Source of the DNA: JBGCEZ01 sp045106735
GTDB taxonomy: Bacteria; Planctomycetota; Phycisphaerae; Phycisphaerales; SM1A02
DNA length: 64,000 nucleotides
Direction of reading: 5' to 3'
Assembly (NCBI GenBank): GCA_045106735.1
Contig: JBGCEZ010000009.1
Coordinates: 1-64,000 of the forward strand
Shown here: positions 51,125 to 60,557 of the stretch, piece after piece
Numbering within the stretch: the first letter of the stretch is position 1
How the letters are laid out: each line of letters starts with the position of its first letter
Program-made: the position numbers and the translations under genes
Notes under the pieces: generated by a model
What the model was told of the DNA's origin: nothing
Database searches by the model: none
Seen by the model: only the letters and a program-made list of their open reading frames with translations

Positions 51125-52060
51125 TCATTCCGCCCGCACGTACACGTCGTACCGCGCCAGCTTCGTCCGCACCTCAAACGTCACGCCGCCGGCGATGGGC
51201 GGCGCTTCCGGCGGTCGCTTCACGATCACTCGGCGACTTGCGGTCCGGGCGGCGGCGAAGAGCGCTTCGGGATCGTCGGGCTGGGCGACGACTTCTCGCA
51301 GGAGCATGATCGACTTGCGGGCCAGTGCGCTGCTCTTGCGGCGCGGCGGGAACATCGGGTCGAGGTAGACGGCGTCCGGCGGAGGATCGATCCCTGGCAG
51401 CAGGCTCAGTGCATCGCCCTCACGCAACTCGATGCGGTCCCCGATGAGCTCGCGGGTTGCGGCGTCCTCGGCCGCCCGCCGCAGGCCGTCGGCCAACAGC
51501 GCGGCGATCACCGGTTCGCGTTCGATGGCGATGACCTGGCAGCCCATCGAGGCCAAGCGCCGCGCGTCCTGCCCGAACCCGGCGGTGGCGTCGACCACGC
51601 GCTCGCAGGACGCCCCGATCGCCCGGCCGAGCGGTTGCTTGCGCGAGCGCTCGCCGGCGGCCTTTCGCGGATCAATCCCGCCAAGGTCGACGCGCGCCCC
51701 CACGTCGCGGTACGCGCGCTCGCCGCGGCCCGGTCGCACGCGGCCGCGGTGGGCCGGCGCGAGTTCCAAAGCGTCGCGGGTCACCACGACGTAGTGCCGC
51801 GCGGCGGCGGTGCCATCGGTCAAGGCATCGGACGACAACACCGGCAAGCCGGTGCGCGCGGCCAATGCCGCTGCTTCGGCCACGCGTTCAGCCCGCGCCG
51901 ACTCGATCACAATGGCCAGTGGAATGACGTCCGCGGACACGCCCGCGGGCTCGTGGGCGCGCCCGTGCGTGCGCCCGTCCTCCGGCCCGTCCTCGGTCCC
52001 GTCAACATTGGCCGGCGAACCGGCCCGGCTCACTTCTTCGCGACGAGGTAGGCGACCCAT
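51125..52060 (-). CDS. rsmJ: 16S rRNA (guanine1516-N2)-methyltransferase RsmJ
   Basis: A 311-residue class I methyltransferase. The RsmJ pattern is clear: VVDATAGFGQDARRLASMGC (SAM site), VIAIEREPVIAALLADGLRR, ELREGDALSLL, AVYLDPMFPPRRKSSALARK (motif IV, DPMFP), RRVIVKRPPEAPP and the C-terminal FEVRTKLARYDVYVR. E. coli RsmJ is about 250 residues. The extra length here is an N-terminal tail and low-complexity insert, so a GTG around 51942 could be the true start. The 5' end overlaps the neighbouring methyltransferase gene by 31 bases. Confidence 0.9.
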   Translation of the reverse strand: MGRLPRREEVSRAGSPANVDGTEDGPEDGRTHGRAHEPAGVSADVIPLAIVIESARAERVAEAAALAARTGLPVLSSDALTDGTAAARHYVVVTRDALELAPAHRGRVRPGRGERAYRDVGARVDLGGIDPRKAAGERSRKQPLGRAIGASCERVVDATAGFGQDARRLASMGCQVIAIEREPVIAALLADGLRRAAEDAATRELIGDRIELREGDALSLLPGIDPPPDAVYLDPMFPPRRKSSALARKSIMLLREVVAQPDDPEALFAAARTASRRVIVKRPPEAPPIAGGVTFEVRTKLARYDVYVRAE

Positions 52061-52902
52061 CCTTCGCAGGCTTCGCCCACGGTGGCCGGGGCGAATTCGC
52101 CGTTGCCCTCGCCGTCCTCGTCCGTGCCTTCCCAGTAGATGGTCACGTCACGGAAGCCGGCTTCAAGCAGCAGCTCCTGGATCTCCGGCAGCGTCCACAA
52201 ACGCCAGCCGTACTCGAATGCCCGATCGATGCGCGTGCCATCCGGGAATTCGAAGTGGATGTAGTTCATCGCCCGGCCGCTGATCGGGTCGTACGTCGCC
52301 TGCTCCCAGACGTACGTGAACCCGTCAAGCTCGCGCGGCTCTTCGATTTCGCTGAACGCCTCACTGCCGCCGTAGGCGTCGAGCAGGAAGATGCCGTCGT
52401 CGCTCAGACCACGGTGCACATTCTCGAAGTACACGCGGAGCGCATCGCGCGTGTTGAAGAGGTAGTAACTGAAGTTCATCGCCAGCACGCTGTCAACGAG
52501 CTTCGGCAGCGTCGTGCGAACGTCTTCCAGTCGCCACTCGATGCGCGAGAGCTGTTCGTCGTTAAGCCGCTCGCCGACCCGGGCCTTGGCCCAGTCCACG
52601 ACCTCAGGATCCAGGTCGATGCAGACGGCCGTGTTGTCGGCGTGCCGCTTGACCCATTCCATGCTGACCTGCGAGGTGCCGCAGAAGTCTTCGCGCACCG
52701 AACGACACGGGCGCGTGTGCTGCTCGGACCACATCTGTTCGATGAGGTCGCACTCGGCTTCCGGTTCCTGGACCGACTTCTCGTACAGGACGTACTTGTC
52801 GCTGGTCGCGGCGGTCAGCCCGCCGGGCTTGAGTTTCTTCTTGTCGCGGCCACGCAGGTGCTTCTTCTTCTTGGGCTTGGCGGACTCGGTCGAGGTGGAC
52901 AC
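52030..52902 (-). CDS. Class I SAM-dependent methyltransferase
   Basis: A 290-residue protein from GTG 52902, with GGGAG 8 bases upstream. A lysine-rich N-terminus precedes the domain: REDFCGTSQVSMEWVKRH (motif I DFCGT), AVCIDLDPEVVDWAKARV, VLAMNFSYYLFNTRDALRVY (motif IV) and DGIFLLDAYGGSEAF. A long C-terminal lobe follows (EYGWRLWTLPEIQELLLEAG, ending GWVAYLVAKK). The substrate is unknown. The C-terminal 31 bases overlap the start of rsmJ, which lies downstream in the same direction. Confidence 0.88.
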   Translation of the reverse strand: MSTSTESAKPKKKKHLRGRDKKKLKPGGLTAATSDKYVLYEKSVQEPEAECDLIEQMWSEQHTRPCRSVREDFCGTSQVSMEWVKRHADNTAVCIDLDPEVVDWAKARVGERLNDEQLSRIEWRLEDVRTTLPKLVDSVLAMNFSYYLFNTRDALRVYFENVHRGLSDDGIFLLDAYGGSEAFSEIEEPRELDGFTYVWEQATYDPISGRAMNYIHFEFPDGTRIDRAFEYGWRLWTLPEIQELLLEAGFRDVTIYWEGTDEDGEGNGEFAPATVGEACEGWVAYLVAKK

Positions 52903-53061
52903 GGCATGGGCTCCCGGCGGACCGGATCGTCGCCGGCCGCGCAGGTGGCAGTGTACCGGGCGGCCCGGCGGTCCGGTGGGCGGCGGCGTGCGTACGATGG
53001 GTCCGGGGGCGGCCGCGTCTCCGGGACCCGCGATCCACCAACCTTGCTCCGAGGTACCGCC

Positions 53062-54051
53062 GTGCTTGATCTCGCCGCCATTCAGCCGACGCTCGGACGG
53101 CGCATCGCCGAAGAACTCGCCCTCGTCGGCGGCATCTTCGAAGAGCAACTGGCCAGCGATCTCAGTGCGGTCAATGAGCTGTGTGACCACGTCAGCCGGT
53201 TCCGAGGCAAGATGCTCCGCCCGACGCTGGTCATGGTGGCCGCCGCCGCCGCCCGCGGCGATGACGGCAGCGCCATCGACCAACCCCACCGCATGCTGGC
53301 CGCCACCGTCGAGATGATCCACATGGCGACGCTCGTGCACGATGACGTGCTCGACGAAGCCGACGTCCGCCGGCGCGGGGCCACGGTGAACCGCCTCTGG
53401 GGCAACGAGGCGGCGGTCATGCTGGGCGACTACCTCATCTCCAACGCCTTCCACCTGTGCTCCCGAATCGGCGATCCCGACGTCAATCTGGCCCTCGGAC
53501 GGGTGACGAACACGCTCTGCGCGGGCGAACTGCTGCAGTTGCACCACCGCGGCGACCAAGGCCTGGACGTGCCGACGTACCTGGAGATCGTCCGCCGCAA
53601 GACCGCGAGCCTGATCGCCGAGTCCTGCCGTCTGGGCGGCGTGCTGGCCGGGGCCGACGACGCGGTGGCGGCGACGCTGCACGAAATCGGGGTGCAGCTC
53701 GGTATTGCCTTCCAGGTCCAGGACGACCTGCTCGACCTGATGGGCGAGCTCGACGTGATCGGCAAGCCCGCCGGCCAGGACCTGGCCAAGGGCAAGATGA
53801 CGCTGCCGATCATCTTGCACCTTGAGTCGGCCGCCGCCGCGGAGCGCAGCCAGGTGCTGGATCTGCTCGACCGCGGGGACCGGCGTGGGCTCGGGGCGGT
53901 TCTGGCCGAGCATGGGGCGATCGAAGCGGCCCGGAAGCAGGCCGAAGGCTTCGTCGACGTGGCGGTGGACGCGATCGAACGCCTGCCGGCCGGGCCGGCG
54001 CGAGACCTGCTGCGGGTCCTGGCCCGGCGGATTGTGGAACGCGATCACTGA
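53062..54051 (+). CDS. Trans-polyprenyl diphosphate synthase
   Basis: A 329-residue prenyltransferase making isoprenoid chains from IPP and allylic diphosphates. The two aspartate-rich motifs are LVHDDVLDEADVRRRG (first) and QVQDDLLDLMG (second). KMLRPTLVMVAAAAARG is the usual IPP-side Lys/Arg region. Length and the FARM region are typical of medium/long-chain (IspB-like, C35-C50) rather than FPP synthases, but product length cannot be decided from sequence. Such chains feed quinone and carrier-lipid pools. GTG 53062 has GAGG 7 bases upstream. The repeat-rich gap follows the gene. Confidence 0.9.
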   Translation: MLDLAAIQPTLGRRIAEELALVGGIFEEQLASDLSAVNELCDHVSRFRGKMLRPTLVMVAAAAARGDDGSAIDQPHRMLAATVEMIHMATLVHDDVLDEADVRRRGATVNRLWGNEAAVMLGDYLISNAFHLCSRIGDPDVNLALGRVTNTLCAGELLQLHHRGDQGLDVPTYLEIVRRKTASLIAESCRLGGVLAGADDAVAATLHEIGVQLGIAFQVQDDLLDLMGELDVIGKPAGQDLAKGKMTLPIILHLESAAAAERSQVLDLLDRGDRRGLGAVLAEHGAIEAARKQAEGFVDVAVDAIERLPAGPARDLLRVLARRIVERDH

Positions 54052-54054
54052 GCG

Positions 54055-54180
54055 CTCGGCACTGGGCGCTGGGCGCTGGGGGGCGGGCACTGGGCACTGG
54101 GCGGCGGGCGACGAGCACCATGCACCGGGCATCGGGCATCGGGCCCGGGCATCGGGCGGTGGGCGGCGGGCGGCGGTCCG
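54055..54180. repeat. Degenerate GGGCACTGGGC / CATCGGGC repeats
   Basis: About ten copies of short G-rich units (GGGCACTGGGC, GGGCATCGGGC and GGCGGCGG variants), starting directly after the synthase stop codon. Non-coding. Confidence 0.8.
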
Positions 54181-54230
54181 ATGTCGTGGGCAGCACGCGC
54201 AGGCCAGCCGGCCACCAACCGCCTCGGGGC

Positions 54231-54269
54231 AAAAACAGACACGGACGTGACCGTGAGGTCACGCCCGTG
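54231..54269 (-). terminator. Intrinsic terminator reading on the minus strand
   Basis: CACGG-A-CGTGACC (54240-54252), GTGA loop, GGTCACG-C-CCGTG (54257-54269) form a 12-bp stem with one mismatch. On the minus strand it is followed by TGTCTGTTTTT (54231-54240 complement). It fits termination of the Hpt transcript. Confidence 0.75.
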
Positions 54270-54390
54270 CGTAGGAGCCTTCCAGGCTGGTTCGATCCGC
54301 CGCGCGACCGGTGATGGTCGCCCCGGACAGATGATCAAACACAGGTACCCTCGGCGGCCCGTGAGCTGGAGTGCCGTGCGGAGGTCGGCG

Positions 54391-54723
54391 TCAGAGCGCG
54401 ACCCGGCGGCACATGTCGATGAGCGCTTTGATTTGTTCGGTCGCCCCGTCGACGGTCGCGGCGTCGTCCTTCAGGACGTGCTCGACGGTGCCGGCAACGG
54501 TCGAGATCGTCGTGAACCCGTAGCCACCCGCGGCGCCCTTGAGTTGGTGGGCAAGGGTGCGAAGCTGGGCGAGATCTGATTCCGCCTTCGCGGCCTCGAG
54601 CGAGGACACACGATCGGGCATCTCGGCGACGAAGAACTCGACGAGCTCCATCATGTCGGCGTCGTCCGCGAAGTCACTCCGAATCGGAGTCGTGTCCGTC
54701 GATGTAGGGCTTAAATCGCTCAT
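54391..54723 (-). CDS. Hpt domain phosphotransfer protein
   Basis: A 110-residue single-domain protein. The four-helix-bundle pattern centres on RTLAHQLKGAAGGYGFTTIS, in which His about 62 is the phosphorylated residue (HQLKGAAG signature). It would relay phosphate between a hybrid kinase or receiver and a response regulator. No such partner is adjacent; a kinase without a receiver lies at 10645. It is divergent from the RNase Z-like gene. ATG 54723 is followed by a short polar stretch, and a minus-strand terminator lies downstream. Confidence 0.92.
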   Translation of the reverse strand: MSDLSPTSTDTTPIRSDFADDADMMELVEFFVAEMPDRVSSLEAAKAESDLAQLRTLAHQLKGAAGGYGFTTISTVAGTVEHVLKDDAATVDGATEQIKALIDMCRRVAL

Positions 54724-54948
54724 ACGAGGAGCATCGACCGTTGGGCGGAGCGTCTTTGGCTCGTTCCGGGCGAATCCCACCGGTTTCTCACGATCCGAGA
54801 CGCTGGATTCCCCCTCACTGGGGACGCCCGGCCACGGCGGGCGGCAGTTCCCGAATCGGACCGTCCCGCGGGGGAGGGCCCGTGCTACCATCGACGGTTC
54901 ACGATTTTGGCCCGGTCGGGTGAAAGCCCGTCCGTTGGAGATTGAGCG

Positions 54949-55860
54949 ATGCTTCCGAAGATGCCCCCCGCGATGGGGCAACCCGGGTTCGTCTACGTAC
55001 CCCCCTACCGCATTCAGGGGTACAGCGTGGCCGGCGAGCAGACGGTGATCCAGGTCCCGGAACTGGACGTGTGTTTCGACATGGGTGTCTGCCCGCGCTT
55101 CGCGTTGAACTCGCCGTTCATCGCCCTGAGCCACGGGCATATGGACCACGTCGGCGGGCTCCCCTACTACTTCAGCCAGCGAATGTTCCAGCGTATGGGC
55201 GTGGGAACCTGCGTCTGTCACCCGCAGCTCGAAGCCCCGATCAAGGGGATGATGAACAGCTGGGTGTCGCTGGAGCGCCAGAAGACCCAGTTCCACGTGG
55301 TGCCTCTGGCCCCGGACGACGAGATCAAGATCAAGTCGGACATCGCCCTGCGGTCGATCGAGGTGTCCCATACCGGTCCGGCGGTCGGGTACTCCATCAT
55401 CGAGTACCGCAGCAAGCTCCGGCCCGAGTTCCGCGACCAGCCGCAGGAGCGGCTCCGCGACCTCAAGAAGCAAGGGGTCGATATTACCCAGACCCTCGAG
55501 ATCCCCCTGATTGCCTACACCGGGGACACCCAGCACGCCCCGGCCCTGTACCGGGACGAGTTCGCCAAGGCCAAGGTCGTCATCAGCGAGTGCACCTTCT
55601 TCGAGCCCGAGCACCAGTCGCGGGCGACCCTGGGCAAGCACCTGCACATCGACGACATCGCCAAGCTGCTCGAAGTCTGGGAGGCCGAGACCGTCGTCCT
55701 CACCCACGTCTCCCGGCGGACCAATCTTGGGCGGGTTCAGCAGTACCTCCAGGAGCGACTCCCGGCCGACCAGGTCGACCGGATCCACGTGCTCATGGAC
55801 CTGCGTTCAAACCGCAATCGCTACCAGAAGCAGCTTGACGCGGCCGAAGCCGGCGGATGA
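54949..55860 (+). CDS. RNase Z-like metallo-beta-lactamase fold hydrolase
   Basis: A 303-residue protein with SHGHMDHVGGLPYYF (HxHxDH), EVSHTGPAVGY and AYTGDT (the Asp motif), plus VLTHVSRR, i.e. the metal-ligand set of RNase Z enzymes. RNase Z cuts the 3' trailer of tRNA precursors. The tRNA-Ala in this window lacks an encoded CCA and would be a natural substrate. Homologous groups also include arylsulfatase- or lactonase-like enzymes, so the role is likely but not certain. ATG 54949 has GGAG 9 bases upstream. Confidence 0.8.
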   Translation: MLPKMPPAMGQPGFVYVPPYRIQGYSVAGEQTVIQVPELDVCFDMGVCPRFALNSPFIALSHGHMDHVGGLPYYFSQRMFQRMGVGTCVCHPQLEAPIKGMMNSWVSLERQKTQFHVVPLAPDDEIKIKSDIALRSIEVSHTGPAVGYSIIEYRSKLRPEFRDQPQERLRDLKKQGVDITQTLEIPLIAYTGDTQHAPALYRDEFAKAKVVISECTFFEPEHQSRATLGKHLHIDDIAKLLEVWEAETVVLTHVSRRTNLGRVQQYLQERLPADQVDRIHVLMDLRSNRNRYQKQLDAAEAGG

Positions 55861-56380
55861 ACGCGCAGCGCGTGCGCGACTGTGGTTCAACCCGTGCGGA
55901 ATTTCGGCTATTCGGCCTCGGCGTACTGGTTATTGCGTGTGCACAAGATGTTGACAACCAAACTCTGAGGCTCGGAAAACGCTTTAGAAAAGCGGTTTAC
56001 AGCACCCCTAGGCACGAACCAACCGGCCAGGCGCCCTGGGAATCAATTGTTGACGGTTTGCCGGGGGGCGGTAAACTCGTCCGATCGCCTGACCGCATCG
56101 CGCAGAACCGACACCCGTGGGGTGCGGCGCGAAAACGTCGTTCGCGAGCCCTCCTCCTGATGGACCTGGGACCGTCCCGGGGCCACGTTCGAACCCGCCA
56201 TTCGACTCGGTCACACGCCCCACGCGTGGACGCTCAGTCCTCGCCGTGAGCGCGGTTTCTGTGGGGTCGGACGGGTCCGATGGACCGGTGCGAGGGGGCC
56301 GCGGATCAGTGTGAGGTGGTCTCGGGAAGCCTGAGGCCTCTCGGGACGGGCGACGGGCAGGGATCGCGGGGAGGATGCAT
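55861..56380. other. Region upstream of dnaA, candidate origin or promoter region
   Basis: This 520-base gap is AT-richer than its surroundings around 55920-56060. It has a TGTGCACAA sequence at 55938-55946, a one-mismatch fit to a DnaA box, and a hairpin at 55977-55998 (CGCTTT/AAAGCG with an AGA loop). Only one plausible box was found. An origin is suggested, not shown. Confidence 0.35.
56050..56077 (+). promoter_or_regulatory. Candidate sigma70 promoter upstream of dnaA
   Basis: TTGACG at 56050-56055 and TAAACT at 56072-56077 with a 16-base spacer, in an AT-richer patch. The start codon of dnaA is about 300 bases downstream, so a long leader would be present. Confidence 0.5.
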
Positions 56381-57862
56381 ATGTCAGGACCGGACCCCAA
56401 GATCAAAGACAAGCTGATCGGCTACCTCCGCAAGCACCACGCGGACATCTGCCGACAGTGGTTCGATTTCATTGAACCGGTCGAGGTCCGCGACGGCACG
56501 CTGGTGCTGTTCGTGCCCGAGGGCGTCCAACTCCGCTTCCTCCAGAAGTTCTGCACCGAGCAATTCCGCGAGGCGGCCCAGGCGGCCACGGAAATGCTCG
56601 TCTCGGTCGAGTTCGTGGGCGAGGAAGGCCTCGGAGCGGGCTCGGGCGGGACCGATGAGTCGATTCCAGCCTTGGACGTGGACCTTGGGGCCGACGATCC
56701 GGCCGGAGCGGCCGACCCGAACGCTCCCCCCGCCCCGGTCACGACCAATGGCACCGCCGCCCCGGCAACGCCGGCCATCGCCCCCGCAGCGCGGGCCCCT
56801 CGAGATGAAGGCTCTGGCGCCTCAGCCTCCAGCGACTACGACGTCGTGCTCTCGCCGGACTACAGCTTCGATTCCTTCATCGTCGGGCCGGACAACCGGC
56901 TGCCACATGCGGCATCGATCGCCGTGAGCCGCATGCCCGGCAAGGCCTACAACCCGCTCTTCCTCCACGGCGGCGTCGGTCTGGGCAAGACCCACCTGCT
57001 GCAGGCGATCTGCCACGCGTCGCTGTCGGCCCGGCCGGAGACGCGGATCGCGTACCTCTCGTGCGAAGACTTCACGACCGAGTTCATGACCGCGGTGCAG
57101 GGCGGCGAGATGTCGAGCTTCCGCCACAAGTTCCGCAACGTGGACATCCTCGTGGTCGACGACATCCACGACCTGGCCCAGCGCGAGCAGACGCAGGAAG
57201 AATTCTTCCACACGTTCAACACGCTGTTCCAGCACGGGCGGCAGATCGTGCTCTCGTCCGACGCCCCGCCCAAGGAGATCCCCGATCTCGAAGAACGGCT
57301 CACCAGCCGCTTCAACTGCGGGCTCGTCGCGCGGCTCGATCGCCCGTGCTACGAAACGCGGGTCGAAATCGTCAAGAGCAAGGCACGCCTCCGCGGGATC
57401 TCAATCCCCGAGGACGTGGCCAACTACATCGGCGCCCGGTACGACGCGAACATCCGCGAGCTTGAGGGGGCGATCGCTCGCGTCCAGGGCACCGCGGCGA
57501 TGGACGACACGCCGATCACCCTCTCGCTGGCCCGCACCGCCCTCGGTGATCGCGATGACGGGACGTCGGCCAGCCAGCCGAACGTGCAGATCATCATCGA
57601 AACGGTGGCCAAGTACTACGACCTGAAGCTCCCGGACCTGCTGAGCCGGCGGAAGCAAAAGTCGATCGCCGTCCCCCGCCAGATCGGGATGTACCTCGCC
57701 CGCCAGCACACGCGGTACTCCCTGGAGGAGATCGGTGGCTACTTCGGCGGCCGTGACCACACGACGGTCATGCACGCCGTCCGCAAGATCGAGGCCGAGC
57801 AGTCCAAGGACGCGACCCTGGCCGAGGACGTCCGGCGGCTGCAAGAACAGCTCACCATCTGA
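56381..57862 (+). CDS. dnaA: Chromosomal replication initiator DnaA
   Basis: A 493-residue DnaA. Domain I is at about 1-90. Domain II is a Gly/Ala/Pro-rich low-complexity linker. The AAA+ domain shows SPDYSFDSFIVGPDNRL, Walker A GGVGLGKTHLLQAI and Walker B LVVDDIHDL. Sensor 1 is VLSSDAPP, and LTSRFNCGLVARLDRP is the usual sensor 2 approach. Domain IV ends with the DNA-binding helix-turn-helix YSLEEIGGYFGGRDHTTVMHAVRK. It binds DnaA boxes and unwinds the origin. ATG 56381 is chosen over ATG 56375 because GGGAGG lies 6 bases before it but is adjacent to 56375. Confidence 0.97.
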   Translation: MSGPDPKIKDKLIGYLRKHHADICRQWFDFIEPVEVRDGTLVLFVPEGVQLRFLQKFCTEQFREAAQAATEMLVSVEFVGEEGLGAGSGGTDESIPALDVDLGADDPAGAADPNAPPAPVTTNGTAAPATPAIAPAARAPRDEGSGASASSDYDVVLSPDYSFDSFIVGPDNRLPHAASIAVSRMPGKAYNPLFLHGGVGLGKTHLLQAICHASLSARPETRIAYLSCEDFTTEFMTAVQGGEMSSFRHKFRNVDILVVDDIHDLAQREQTQEEFFHTFNTLFQHGRQIVLSSDAPPKEIPDLEERLTSRFNCGLVARLDRPCYETRVEIVKSKARLRGISIPEDVANYIGARYDANIRELEGAIARVQGTAAMDDTPITLSLARTALGDRDDGTSASQPNVQIIIETVAKYYDLKLPDLLSRRKQKSIAVPRQIGMYLARQHTRYSLEEIGGYFGGRDHTTVMHAVRKIEAEQSKDATLAEDVRRLQEQLTI

Positions 57863-58194
57863 ACGCCGGCGTCCGCCGGTCCGATGCGGGGTGCCACTCG
57901 CTCGGCCAGCCCGCTTCAGACAGCCCGCTCGACCAGTCCTCATCAGCCTCGGACCACGTCACACGGACCGAAGGTGCACGGGCCCGCGGCACACGGCACG
58001 CAGAACGCAGCACTCGGACCCACGACCCACGGCCCACATGCCCGGCCGCCAGACCGCCCACGTGGGGCTCTGCTTGCTTCAGCCCACCCGCCCATCCGAA
58101 TCAACTGCCGCTCGTCCACCGGGTCCCCGGCTGGACGCGGCATGCCGATGCCGACCCCAGGCCCTGCTCCCGGCTCGCACTCCGGGCCGAGCGG

Positions 58195-58270
58195 ATCCTC
58201 CGACTCCGACTCCGAGCCCGAACCCGAACCCGAGCCAGGCTGAGACCCGGGGTCGAGCTCGGGCTCAGGC
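58195..58270. repeat. Hexanucleotide repeats (GACTCC/GAGCCC/GAACCC)
   Basis: About twelve degenerate six-base units in the non-coding region after dnaA, similar to the coding repeats elsewhere. Confidence 0.75.
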
Positions 58271-58405
58271 CAGATCAACGCCAGCAGCGACCAAGGAAAA
58301 CCCGCGCATTCCGCCGATCAGCGTGCGTGATCACGCGGTTCAAACCCGCCGCAGACCATGGGGACAACCTGTCAGCCCAGCGCGCGCGAGTGTGGGCGCC
58401 ATGGG

Positions 58406-58432
58406 CCTGGCGCGACAGCCTGTCGCGCCAGG
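58406..58432. repeat. Near-perfect palindrome, 13-bp arms
   Basis: CCTGGCGCGACAG, one C at 58419, then its exact reverse complement. The flanking GGCGCCATGG words add further pairing. It has no T-run, so a terminator is not supported. Possible protein-binding site, attenuator or end of an element. Confidence 0.85.
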
Positions 58433-58524
58433 GGGGGCGCCGGCGCCATGGCGCGCCAAGGGCGCGCCGCGCCGCGCAACACGGATACCACACAGAACAC
58501 CTGGATGTAAAACCATTCACGGTA

Positions 58525-58551
58525 GATGCTTACCGAAGACGGCTAAGCATC
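58525..58551 (+). promoter_or_regulatory. Hairpin of possible leader RNA
   Basis: GATGCTTACCG and CGGCTAAGCATC pair over 11 bases with a bulged C and an AAGA loop, inside the lower-GC patch. It lies upstream of AGGAGG at 58584-58589. No match to a known riboswitch class is claimed. Confidence 0.3.
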
Positions 58552-58908
58552 CTTCCACAGCGCGCCAGACACTACTACGAGAGAGGAGGATGAAGAACCT
58601 TCTCTGATGAGAATCCGGAACCCGACCACCGAACCGCTGAACCCAACGCGCATCCCCACCGCATCGCCCGTGTGGACAGATTCCGAGCGTTGGCCGATGA
58701 CACTCCCATCGGTTGACGCCGCCCCGGGTCATCCCGAGACCCGTCATGGGCCTGGCCAGAGCCACGTTTCAGCCGCGGCGATTTCTCGACAGCACGGCTG
58801 CTCGCCCCCGATTGAGACCCGATCCAGACGTGACCGACTGGCCAGACTCGCCGGCCACGCCCAAGGCCGAACCCGAGGCCAAACCAAGGGTCAGACCTGG
58901 GGTCAGAC

Positions 58909-59000
58909 CTAGGCCCAGGCCCAGACCTAAGCCCAAACCCAGGCCCAGGCCCAAACCCAAACCCAGGCCCAGACCCAGACCCAGACCCAGACCCAGACGC
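58909..59000. repeat. Hexanucleotide repeat (CCCAGR/CCCAAA)n
   Basis: About fourteen six-base units of CCCAGG, CCCAGA and CCCAAA in a non-coding stretch before moxR. The longest clean tract in the window. Confidence 0.9.
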
Positions 59001-59293
59001 AGATCCTGCCCTCGGCCCTCGCCGTGCTTCCGACCCTGCCTCCCTGGACCGGAACCTCGATTCCGCCCCCACCCGTTTCGGAAAATCACAATCTTGCGGC
59101 CATGGGTTTGGCCGTTCGGGCGTTGATCCCCGGATGCGCGTTTCGCGGACAAGCGTGCGCGCCCGATGCGTGTGCATCCAGGCCCCGACCGCAGGGGTAC
59201 GATCGATCGGTCGACCGACGCATCGGATCCGGCCGCTCGGCCTCCCGTCTTCCCGCTTTCCCGTCCGAGTCTCGGACCCTCCCGGAGCCTCCC

Positions 59294-60394
<1,101 letters not shown>

Positions 60395-60557
60395 GTCGGC
60401 GCGGCCGGCGTGGGGTGTTGTGCGGGTGATGATCGCCCGCCGGTCACCGTCGCCGTCGCAATGCGGCTGTCATCGCCAACGCCGTCGTCAATGCCACCGC
60501 CCCGATTGTCGCCGTTCGCTCCTGCGTTTCCCCGTCCACACCTGAGGTACTGATCCC

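Larger units (their letters stand above)
54052..54390. other. 339-base convergent gap with a repeat block
   Basis: Lies between the polyprenyl synthase and Hpt genes. The left part is a degenerate repeat block and the middle holds a minus-strand terminator hairpin (both listed separately). No gene is seen. Confidence 0.6.
57863..59293. other. 1431-base gene-poor region with hairpins and repeats
   Basis: No convincing gene between dnaA and moxR. Contains hexanucleotide repeats at 58195-58270 and 58909-59000, a 13-bp perfect palindrome with one-base centre (58406-58432), a lower-GC patch (58480-58610) with a bulged hairpin, and an AGGAGG without a well-placed start codon. One frame at 58607-58912 is a weak coding candidate. 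Confidence 0.55.

Noticed and set aside
52255..53061. Plus-strand frame extending upstream of the polyprenyl synthase
   Set aside because: Antisense to the methyltransferase at 52030-52902; the synthase has a good ribosome site at GTG 53062.
58260..58370. tRNA-like T-arm (GCGGTTCAAACCCGC followed by GCAGACC)
   Set aside because: No matching acceptor strand, D-arm or anticodon stem upstream. The T-stem has only four pairs.
58590..58607. Five-codon frame MKNLL after AGGAGG, overlapping ATG 58607
   Set aside because: The ribosome site abuts its ATG with zero spacing, and the following ATG is 17 bases away. Too weak to call a leader peptide.
58602..58625. CTGATGAG motif suggesting a hammerhead ribozyme
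   Set aside because: No stem II hairpin or properly placed GAAA core follows; chance match.
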